A DNA stretch of 9,519 nt from JAWLFY01 sp964462125 (GTDB taxonomy: Bacteria > Planctomycetota > Planctomycetia > Pirellulales > Pirellulaceae): assembly GCA_964462125.1 (NCBI GenBank), contig CAYWXT010000221.1, forward strand, positions 1-9,519, in the 5' to 3' direction. Of the stretch, positions 1 to 4,847 are shown in pieces (the stretch's first letter is position 1; each line of letters begins with the position of its first letter). The translations under genes were made by a program, and so were the position numbers. The notes under the pieces were generated by a model, which worked only from the letters and a program-made list of their open reading frames with translations, was not told the origin of the DNA and did no database searches.

Positions 1-62
1 GGTCCAGTTCACGCCAAAGCCGCGCTGTACGCCCCGGCTCCGAAGGAAACGAAAGACACATT

Positions 63-220
63 CCGGCGGTGCGCTGCGCGACCGCCGGCTACCATCTTGA
101 AACCCCTTCGGGGTAAAAACTGGGGGTGCCGCGCCGTCATCGCGGCGCGGCCACGATCCCGAAGGGATTGGTCGCGCTCGGCTAAGTCAGTTCCGAAAAG
201 TGCACAACTGGAACTTAGCC
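63..220. repeat. Cluster of GC-rich hairpins, REP-like
   Basis: Five inverted repeats lie in about 160 bp. CCGGCGGT (63-70) pairs with ACCGCCGG (81-88). CCCC (103-106) pairs with GGGG (110-113) around TTC. A perfect 9-bp stem joins 128-136 to 143-151. ATCCC (156-160) pairs with GGGAT (164-168) around GAA. GGCTAAG (180-186) plus TTCC (191-194) pairs with GGAA (210-213) plus CTTAGCC (214-220), leaving a 4-nt bulge. No T-tract follows, so these are poor intrinsic terminators. No gene is convincing over bases 1-231. The packing resembles multicopy intergenic palindromic elements, but copy number cannot be judged from one window. The last hairpin lies just downstream of the minus-strand frame ending at 232. 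Confidence 0.45.
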
Positions 221-231
221 GGCTAAACTTC

Positions 232-603
232 TTATGTCCAGTGTCCAGCAATCCTGGGCTGCCGACCATGGGATCGCTCGATTCTCGAACAATCGAGATC
301 CACTGTACGCGGGGCGTATTGCTCGTAGGAATGACTGCGATCGCGTTCTCCCGGCTCCACCCAGAAGGCGTCCAGGACATTCTTCGCCACGGGCGTCACT
401 CGTAACGTGCCGGGAAAAGCGAGCCGGTATTCCCGCAGCGACGTCAGATAAGCACCCAATCCACCCAACTCGCTTTGACGGGAGATGAGGGGAAAGTCGA
501 GAGGAAGCGGCTTGCGCCCAGGGAACCAAGCGTGGATTGCTCCCCGAACGCCACGCATCGCATCTTCGTCGCCCCGCTCAAGCTGTCCCTCGCGGTATTC
601 CAT
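232..603 (-). CDS. Hypothetical protein, probable gene remnant
   Basis: This 123-residue frame has a protein-like N-terminal two thirds: an acidic and arginine-rich start (MEYREGQLERGDEDAMRG), then PLPLDFPL, RQSELGGLGAYLTSLREY and RVTPVAKNVLDAFW. The middle could be a small helical or winged-helix-like domain. The last 35 or so residues, after WVEPGE, read like random sequence. Upstream of the ATG the same frame stays open to a stop at 730-732 and still looks coding (DDDSRKELFERCERFWVLAT), but it holds no ATG, GTG or TTG. The true start therefore seems lost, or separated by a frameshift. No clear ribosome binding site was seen before the ATG at 601-603. I do not recognise the family. It is probably a truncated gene, not an intact one. 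Confidence 0.35.
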   Translation of the reverse strand: MEYREGQLERGDEDAMRGVRGAIHAWFPGRKPLPLDFPLISRQSELGGLGAYLTSLREYRLAFPGTLRVTPVAKNVLDAFWVEPGERDRSHSYEQYAPRTVDLDCSRIERSHGRQPRIAGHWT

Positions 604-725
604 TGTGGCCAGAACCCAGAACCGTTCGCACCGCTCAAAGAGTTCTTTGCGCGAATCGTCGTCTCCTGGGTACGCACCGGAAGACGTTGCAGGAACCGCG
701 GGCCAGATACAATGACTTGCAGAGT

Positions 726-746
726 GGTATCATCCGCGGTATCATC
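726..746. promoter_or_regulatory. Tandem 9-bp direct repeat, possible RHH operator
   Basis: GGTATCATC occurs at 726-734 and again at 738-746, with a 12-bp period of roughly one helical turn. The pair sits 42 bp before the small ORF at 789 and its coupled ribbon-helix-helix gene. Such proteins often bind short tandem repeats and repress their own operon, so an autoregulatory operator is plausible. Function is inferred from position only. Confidence 0.35.
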
Positions 747-788
747 ATTTAAGCTGGTCGGTTGTGGCTCTCTCGCGAAAGGAGTGAC

Positions 789-881
789 ATGAAATTTATC
801 ACCCGCATTCCGACGCACCTCAACGACGGTTCTCCCGTCGACGGGGGACTTTCCTCGATTTACAAACCGAGGCTGAATTGA
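789..881 (+). CDS. 30-aa ORF coupled to RHH gene; possibly truncated
   Basis: The product is 30 residues long and begins MKFITRIPTHLNDGSPVDGG. AAAGGAG at 778-784 is a strong Shine-Dalgarno sequence, with 4 nt to the ATG. The TGA stop at 879-881 overlaps the ATG at 881-883 of the next gene (TGATG), which is typical of translational coupling. The N-terminus reads like the ordered start of a normal protein, while the last ten residues (LSSIYKPRLN) do not clearly continue it. I suspect the remnant of a gene of about 100 codons that lost its middle, leaving a start and coupling junction that still drive the downstream gene. It could instead be a genuine leader peptide. No function can be assigned. 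Confidence 0.5.
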   Translation: MKFITRIPTHLNDGSPVDGGLSSIYKPRLN

Positions 882-1285
882 TGGCAAGATCGACCTACAG
901 CAAGTCGGCTGCGAAAGAGTTGGTTGCCGAAGCGAAACGAATGAAGAAGGCGGGGGCGTCATGGATGGAAGTCAGCAATGCCTTGTTCGGTATCGATGGT
1001 ACAGCGGCGAAAGCCTTTAAGACGCGTGAGGAACGCGAGGCGTTCGTCGCGGGGCCGGAGAACCTGGCGATTCGTGAAGTGATGGCGTCGCTACCGATGC
1101 CTCATGAAACGGTTCCGGCGGCTGACGGTCCAAGTGGCAGGTTCCTGGTGCGGCTTCCGCAATCCCTGCACGCCGCGCTTCAAGCGGAAGCGGAAGCAGA
1201 GGGCGTGAGCCTCAATCAACTGGTCGTGGCAAAACTGGCGGTGAGTCTCGGTCAAGGCGTGAAGAGCAAAGCCGGGGCGGCTTGA
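881..1285 (+). CDS. HicB-family antitoxin-like RHH protein
   Basis: This 134-residue protein has a C-terminal ribbon-helix-helix domain at about residues 85-124. GRFLVRLPQSLHAAL forms the strand and first helix, and GVSLNQLVVAKLAVSL forms the turn and second helix. This is the arrangement of the HicB C-terminal DNA-binding domain, in which the strand contacts operator DNA as a dimer. Residues 1-75 are lysine- and alanine-rich and helical (AKELVAEAKRMKKAG, ALFGIDGTAAKAFKTREEREAF). They do not resemble the usual HicB N-terminal domain. The ATG at 881 is preferred over the TTG at 878 because it overlaps the stop of the 789 ORF. A possible operator lies at 726-746. No HicA-like toxin (small basic protein with a catalytic His) was seen beside it, so it may be an orphan repressor or a partner of the truncated upstream gene. 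Confidence 0.75.
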   Translation: MARSTYSKSAAKELVAEAKRMKKAGASWMEVSNALFGIDGTAAKAFKTREEREAFVAGPENLAIREVMASLPMPHETVPAADGPSGRFLVRLPQSLHAALQAEAEAEGVSLNQLVVAKLAVSLGQGVKSKAGAA

Positions 1286-1312
1286 CCAAGTCCAGCTTTC
1301 TGCGGGTGGGTC

Positions 1313-1410
1313 GTGGCTCGTGGCCTGAGTAGTCAGGGACGTGTGGATGTGGAGGTAATTCGCTGTGAGCCGCCCCTCCCGTTCCGCCGGCGCTTCTCGC
1401 CACCAGCCAC
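1313..1410. repeat. 98-bp segment bounded by 11-bp inverted repeats
   Basis: GTGGCTCGTGG at 1313-1323 is the inverted copy of CCACCAGCCAC at 1400-1410, with one mismatch in 11. The pair encloses about 76 bp with no gene. It lies between the end of the RHH gene (1285) and the end of the minus-strand ORF (1414). It could be a small MITE-like or palindromic intergenic element, or a weak long-loop hairpin between convergent genes. No target-site duplication was evident. Confidence 0.3.
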
Positions 1411-1413
1411 CAC

Positions 1414-1800
1414 TCAATACATCGGCCTGCCGGTGACCGTGTCGATGATGTGGTCGCTTTGGCGCATGTCATCGGGGATCGTGCCCAACCTCTTGGCGAT
1501 CTCGTGCATGCTTTCTGGCCAGGGCAAGTCGGCTATCTCACCGGCCGCGACGACATTCGTCCAGGTACCGAGGATCGCCGGCATGTCCAATGGATCTGCG
1601 ATCAGCAGATCAAGAAGCGTACGTCCTGGCTGGTCCACATCCGAACGAGGCTCGCGCCGCAGCGGGAACTCGCTCCGCTTTTTCCATTCTTGGGCAATGG
1701 CCTGCATCGCCAGGAGTTTTCCCGCGGCATCCGCCGGGGGAGCCTTCTCACCGCGTGCCGAGAGATCTGCCGCTAAGCGACCGATCAGAACCACCGGCAT
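1414..1800 (-). CDS. Hypothetical protein overlapping antitoxin remnant
   Basis: This 128-residue frame starts at an ATG inside the last codons of the antitoxin fragment and overlaps it by 16 nt. The first 18 residues (MPVVLIGRLAADLSARGE) resemble the GNAT-toxin segment around the strand before the acetyl-CoA loop (family pattern roughly PVxLxGRLAVDxxxxGxG). The glycine loop itself is missing. From about residue 19 the sequence is unlike any acetyltransferase: a helix (AAGKLLAMQAIAQEWKKR), a basic stretch (PLRREPRSD), then LLDLLIADPLDMPAILGTW, LPWPESMHEIAKRLG and a C-terminus ending VTGRPMY. The later part looks coding, but I do not recognise it. Either a toxin-gene fragment has fused in frame to an unrelated gene end, or this is an unknown gene and the GNAT resemblance is chance. 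Confidence 0.5.
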   Translation of the reverse strand: MPVVLIGRLAADLSARGEKAPPADAAGKLLAMQAIAQEWKKRSEFPLRREPRSDVDQPGRTLLDLLIADPLDMPAILGTWTNVVAAGEIADLPWPESMHEIAKRLGTIPDDMRQSDHIIDTVTGRPMY

Positions 1801-1922
1801 ACGGTCGAGACGGCGAACTCGCTCACTATCTGGCCAAGGGCAGCGGCGGCCTCTTCGATCGTTTGCTTCAGTTCGCTGGAGAGCCGGACGTTGATCCGTG
1901 CATCTGCCTTGCTGGTCGTCAT
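1785..1922 (-). pseudogene. Truncated DUF1778 (TacA-like) antitoxin
   Basis: The product is 45 residues: MTTSKADARINVRLSSELKQ, then TIEEAAAALGQIVSEFAVSTV, then CRWF. The first 41 match the expected N-terminus of DUF1778/TacA antitoxins: strand DARINVRLSS, helix ELKQTIEEAAAALG, helix QIVSEFAVST. This is the DNA-binding ribbon-helix-helix. Family members usually run to about 90-100 residues, and the C-terminal tail that neutralises the GNAT toxin is absent. The frame ends four residues after the conserved part. The ATG at 1920-1922 is chosen because the family begins there; GGAG at 1931-1934 lies 8 nt upstream. The RHH fold may still form and bind DNA, but the protein should not be able to neutralise a toxin. 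An internal deletion from mid-antitoxin into the toxin gene is the simplest explanation. Confidence 0.65.
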
Positions 1923-1952
1923 CCTCGTTTCTCCGAAGCTGCTTGTGTGGAA

Positions 1953-1997
1953 ATGCGACACACTTCGTGCTCTTGCGTGGGTCAATATGCCACACAC
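1953..1997 (-). promoter_or_regulatory. Repeated ATGCSACACAC motif upstream of TacA-like fragment
   Basis: ATGCGACACAC (1953-1963) and ATGCCACACAC (1987-1997) form a direct repeat with one mismatch and a 34-bp period, close to three helical turns. The first copy also sits in an inverted repeat, GTGTG (1945-1949) and CACAC (1959-1963). Both lie within 75 bp of the antitoxin start, where TacA-type antitoxins usually bind their own operator. This may be a surviving operator. Confidence 0.35.
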
Positions 1998-2014
1998 GGT
2001 CTTGGTCCAGTCAA
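1984..2014 (-). promoter_or_regulatory. Possible promoter of the TacA-like fragment
   Basis: On the minus strand TTGACT (2009-2014) could be a -35 box, and CATATT (1984-1989) or GCATAT (1985-1990) a -10 box, with 18-19 nt between. It overlaps the upstream copy of the ATGCSACACAC repeat, as expected for an autorepressed operon. The spacing is slightly long and the -10 is weak. Confidence 0.25.
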
Positions 2015-2123
2015 TTTCTATCTGGGATGGGCAGCCATCGAGGGTGTTGCGATAATCGGTGAACTCTTCTCTCGGCGGAGCGAGGAGTCCGGGGTTTCAG
2101 GTGGTCATGCGACGGAGGTAACC

Positions 2124-2969
2124 ATGGGTCGGACAAGCAAGAGATTGCACCGCAAACTGAAAGCGGCGGAACGCACTCCACGAAGGGGTGGCCACCAGAG
2201 GAGAGACGTTGCGGAGCTGCCGGACGTGGAGGAATTGATTGAGGGCGGGCTCGATCCGACTCACGCAGGTTATGTTCTCGTCCAGCACATCGCGGTGGAT
2301 TTCGCGGAGGGTGTGTCACAATTTCCCGAAATGCGGAAGTTCGCGAAGATTGTCACGGAGGCGGAAGATGAATACCTGCCATCAGGGCCTCCGATGAGCC
2401 CGCTGACCAAGAGCTTCTTTTCCTCTTGGATGCTGTTCGATCTTCGGTTCGAAGGCGTCGACACCTTGGCGACCTGCTTGATCGACGCGAATGATGTGGT
2501 GAGCGTGAACCCCGATCAACTCGATGCGCTCCACAAGATGGCCAATTCCCGCATGGGTGTGTATGAGCATCTCGGGACGAGTGGCGAGCTCATCCGGCTG
2601 CGAGAGCTGATCACGGGCATGGAGTACGTCTGCTACTGCACTTCCGGCTACCAAGGCAAGAAGGGGGAACTGTGGTACGTGCGTCTTCTTCCTCCGTTGA
2701 TGCCCGAGCTGGCGAGTTTTCACATCACCTTCACAACGCCGTATGTCTTGATCGCGAACACGAAGAAGGAGTGGAACCAGTTTCTCCAGCGATCGATGCG
2801 CGACATTGGTGAATCCGGCAAAGCGGCGGCTCTGCACGAGCTGTTGAAGTACGGCCCAGATGTGAACTATTGGAACGAGTTCGTCTTCAAGGGATTCCAC
2901 CGCCATCAACACGATGCGATTTTCCTGGCCGGAATTCCCGATCTGGAGGCGACGCTACCGCATGCATGA
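2124..2969 (+). CDS. Hypothetical protein, 281 aa
   Basis: The start is fixed by GGAGGT at 2114-2119, five nt before the ATG. The frame stays open upstream to 1590, but that part runs antisense to the antitoxin fragment and has no such ribosome site. The protein begins with a basic stretch (MGRTSKRLHRKLK), followed by an acidic helical region (about residues 28-85). Then come PLTKSFFSSWMLFDLRFEG (92-111), VYEHLGTSGELIRLRELITG (146-165) and GELWYVRLLPPL (181-192). The last 80 residues are rich in aromatics and His (FHRHQHDAIF). There is no signal peptide or membrane segment, so it is probably cytoplasmic. The order of an aromatic SWxLFD motif, a helix, then an xLRELITGxEY strand pair and a GxLxxVRLLP strand recalls uncharacterised SEC-C-associated proteins, but no Cys/His metal motif is present. 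The family is not identified. A terminator follows at 3002-3040. Confidence 0.75.
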   Translation: MGRTSKRLHRKLKAAERTPRRGGHQRRDVAELPDVEELIEGGLDPTHAGYVLVQHIAVDFAEGVSQFPEMRKFAKIVTEAEDEYLPSGPPMSPLTKSFFSSWMLFDLRFEGVDTLATCLIDANDVVSVNPDQLDALHKMANSRMGVYEHLGTSGELIRLRELITGMEYVCYCTSGYQGKKGELWYVRLLPPLMPELASFHITFTTPYVLIANTKKEWNQFLQRSMRDIGESGKAAALHELLKYGPDVNYWNEFVFKGFHRHQHDAIFLAGIPDLEATLPHA

Positions 2970-3001
2970 CGACGTGAGTCAGTCTGTGGATGCACCGAGA
3001 C

Positions 3002-3040
3002 AAACGGGTCGCCCGCTGCGGGTGGCGATGAACCCGTTTT
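3002..3040 (+). terminator. Intrinsic terminator after the 281-aa gene
   Basis: AAACGGGT (3002-3009) pairs with ACCCGTTT (3032-3039). An inner GC-rich hairpin, CCCG (3012-3015) with CGGG (3019-3022), sits inside, and the right arm ends in TTTT (3037-3040). It begins 33 nt after the stop codon at 2969. The short T-tract makes it moderate in strength. Confidence 0.5.
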
Positions 3041-3308
3041 GAATCGCGAGATAGTTGCCCACCATCCGTTCGTGCGGGAATAAGTTCATTGCATCGCTGC
3101 ACCGGGCCCGTTAGCCTGTGAAAATCTCGTGCCTGGGTCCCTGCATTCCGCTTGCACTCGTTATCCACCGTCAACCCAGATGCACCATTCAATTCCCGGA
3201 AGAACCCTGTCTGAAACCTCGGAACCGACGGCGCTTGCCGCGGGCCTTGCTTGATCGACGGTTTTCAGACCGCGCCCGCCCGGTCAACGTTCAGAAAGGC
3301 CGTTCTGC
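3041..3308. other. Intergenic region before the GDPD gene
   Basis: No convincing gene lies on either strand here; the frames that stay open have unnatural composition. AAAGG at 3295-3299 is a usable Shine-Dalgarno sequence 9 nt before the ATG at 3309. TTGCAT (about 3090) followed 17 nt later by TAGCCT is a very weak promoter candidate. Nothing else was seen. Confidence 0.4.
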
Positions 3309-4154
3309 ATGCCTCGCTCAGTGTTTTCATGGTTTCGTCCGATATTGACTGTCGTTTGCTTGTTCGCCTCGGATTCCATGGTCCATAGTCAAGTGATCGT
3401 CGCCCACCGCGGGGCCTCCCACGACGCTCCTGAAAATACCCTGGCCGCCTTTCGCCTTGCCTGGGAACAAGGGGCCGATGGGATTGAAGCGGACTTTTAT
3501 CGGACCCGCGACGGACAGATCGTCTGTATCCACGACGCCGATACCGAGCGGACGACCGGGGTGCGGCGACGGGTCGAGTCGTCCACGCTTGCCGAATTGC
3601 GGCAACTCGACGCCGGCCGTTGGAAGGGCCCACAGTGGGCCGGAGAGCGGATCCCGACCTTCGCCGAAGTGCTCCAAACGGTCCCCGAAGGCGGGCTGTT
3701 CTTCATTGAACTCAAGAGTAAGACCCCGATCGTCCCGCTGCTCGCCGAGGAACTCCGCCGCTTGGATCCCCAGGACCGGCAGCTGCGAATCATCACCTTC
3801 GACAAGCCCACCGTCGGTGCCTGCCGGGATCAGATCCCGGAGGTTCCCGTCCAGTGGCTGACCAGCTTCAAACAGTCACAACAGGCAGAGAGCTCCCGGC
3901 CCACCGCCGAGGAGATCGCGGAGACGGTTCGCCGCCGCGATGCCGAGGGGGTCGGCATGAAGGGTGACCGCCAGGTGATCGACCAAGCGTTCATCCAGCG
4001 ACTGCAGGATGGGGGCTGCGAGACGTTCCATGTCTGGACAATCGACTCCCCGGACGACGCCCGCCACTTTCAGCAACTCGGAGCGTTCGGCATTACCACC
4101 AACCGGCCGGCGGTGATCCGCGAGGCGATCGCACCGGGTCGCGAATCGGGGTGA
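3309..4154 (+). CDS. Secreted glycerophosphodiester phosphodiesterase
   Basis: This 281-residue enzyme hydrolyses glycerophosphodiesters to glycerol-3-phosphate and an alcohol. The GDPD TIM barrel begins with VIVAHRGASHDAPENTLAAF, giving the catalytic pair H33 and R34. E60 and D62 (GIEADF) bind the metal, H75 (CIHD) is the second catalytic histidine, and E134/K136 lie in FFIELKSK. The barrel closes with FHVWTIDSPDDARHFQQLGAFGITTNRP, where the WTID and the TNRP end are typical. All expected active-site residues are present and the length is normal for a single-domain member. Residues 1-28 (RPILTVVCLFA core, possible cleavage after VHS) look like a signal peptide, so it probably acts outside the inner membrane on lipid-derived substrates. 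It starts 9 nt after AAAGG and appears monocistronic. Fine substrate specificity cannot be told. Confidence 0.9.
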   Translation: MPRSVFSWFRPILTVVCLFASDSMVHSQVIVAHRGASHDAPENTLAAFRLAWEQGADGIEADFYRTRDGQIVCIHDADTERTTGVRRRVESSTLAELRQLDAGRWKGPQWAGERIPTFAEVLQTVPEGGLFFIELKSKTPIVPLLAEELRRLDPQDRQLRIITFDKPTVGACRDQIPEVPVQWLTSFKQSQQAESSRPTAEEIAETVRRRDAEGVGMKGDRQVIDQAFIQRLQDGGCETFHVWTIDSPDDARHFQQLGAFGITTNRPAVIREAIAPGRESG

Positions 4155-4181
4155 TGGTTCGGTTTGAAGTTGGTTCGACGG

Positions 4182-4215
4182 CAGGCTGGTGGTTTGACGG
4201 CCCACTGGCAGCCTG
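4182..4215 (+). terminator. Hairpin after GDPD, weak terminator candidate
   Basis: CAGGCTG (4182-4188) pairs with CAGCCTG (4209-4215), with an inner GTGG/CCAC pairing. It starts 27 nt after the GDPD stop. No T-tract follows, so it may act as an RNA 3' end stabiliser or a Rho-dependent site, not as a true intrinsic terminator. Confidence 0.3.
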
Positions 4216-4390
4216 TGCGACGGGGGGCGGCTCGTTGGGGACGATGAAATCGATTCTGACCCCCACTTGGTGGTAAACCGCTGCGACAAGGCAGACTCTA
4301 CCGATTGCCTAGCGGGAAACAAAAAGGCAAACTGGGGGGAGTGTGGGTCGATTTGATCCTGGGTATTCCTTCAAGAGAGAGATTGCTGAG

Positions 4391-4753
4391 ATGTTCCGTT
4401 TCCCTGGTCTGTTATTGAGTGGTGCGGCCTTCGTCGCCTTGGCCACCGTCGTTCCCGCCACCGCCACGGCCTCTCACGGGGCACACGCCCCGGCGCCCTG
4501 TTGCGCCTCGGCCCCGGACTGCTGTCCGCCGCCGCCGGTGAAGGTCGAGCTGTGTGTGGAGGATCCTTGCACCTGCTGCACCTATAACGTCACCGTCTGC
4601 ATCCCGGCCTGCTGCGCAGACGAGGCTCCTTGCGTGGCTGGTTGGCGGAAAGGATTGTTCGGCCGCAAGATCGTGACCTACACGTGGCCCTGCTGTGGGC
4701 ACAGTGTCGACGTCGTGATCACCCGGCACGGTCGCACGATCGTCCGCGGCTGA
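4391..4753 (+). CDS. Exported cysteine-rich protein, 120 aa
   Basis: Residues 1-27 form a clear signal peptide: a hydrophobic core (LLLSGAAFVALATVV) and an ATA cleavage site before SHGAH. The mature part of about 93 residues holds 14 cysteines, mostly in pairs: C37/38, C44/45, C55, C60, C62/63, C70, C74/75, C81 and C101/102. DCCPPPP is followed by strand-like VKVELCV, YNVTVCIP, KIVTYTW and HSVDVVITRHG segments. It is probably a disulfide-rich beta protein of the periplasm or envelope. The alternating YxVxV/VTYTW strands recall the Cys-rich YTV modules of planctomycete cell-wall proteins, but this is only a resemblance. The ATG at 4391, after a purine run (AAGAGAGAG), is preferred to an upstream GTG at 4343 because it places the signal peptide at the N-terminus. 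A metal-binding role is also possible. Confidence 0.75.
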   Translation: MFRFPGLLLSGAAFVALATVVPATATASHGAHAPAPCCASAPDCCPPPPVKVELCVEDPCTCCTYNVTVCIPACCADEAPCVAGWRKGLFGRKIVTYTWPCCGHSVDVVITRHGRTIVRG

Positions 4754-4781
4754 GCGTCAGCGGCAGGATGGATCACGAGAG

Positions 4782-4817
4782 AAAACCCCGCCCGCGAGAT
4801 TCGCGGACGGGGTTTTT
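4782..4817. terminator. Strong bidirectional terminator
   Basis: AAAACCCCG (4782-4790), a mismatch at 4791 and CCGCGA (4792-4797) pair across a GAT loop (4798-4800) with TCGCGG (4801-4806), A4807 and CGGGGTTTT (4808-4816). This gives 15 pairs with one mismatch, and a T-tract on each strand. It lies between the stops of the Cys-rich gene (4753) and the convergent nrdJ gene (4848), so it can end both transcripts. Confidence 0.9.
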
Positions 4818-4842
4818 CTTTGCGAGTGGGGTTTTTCTTTGC
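4809..4842. repeat. 15-bp tandem duplication of the terminator tail
   Basis: GGGGTTTTTCTTTGC occurs at 4809-4823 and again, identical, at 4828-4842 (period 19 bp). The first copy is the right arm and T-tract of the terminator. The second has no matching left arm nearby, although the same C-rich left arm could pair with it in an alternative fold with a longer loop. It looks like a local slippage duplication. Confidence 0.7.
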
Positions 4843-4847
4843 AGTGA

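Noticed and set aside
97..405. Open plus-strand frame through the hairpin cluster
   Set aside because: The composition is arginine- and proline-rich because of the palindromes, and there is no ribosome site or domain.
444..962. 172-codon minus-strand frame
   Set aside because: It overlaps the HicB-type gene start and the small ORF on the other strand and has a low-quality composition.
1590..2123. N-terminal extension of the 281-aa gene back to 1590
   Set aside because: It lies antisense to the antitoxin fragment and the 128-aa ORF, its composition is odd, and the GGAGGT at 2114 fixes the start at 2124.
4343..4390. GTG start for the Cys-rich protein
   Set aside because: A G-rich run precedes it, but it would add 16 charged residues before a well-formed signal peptide; the ATG at 4391 fits better.
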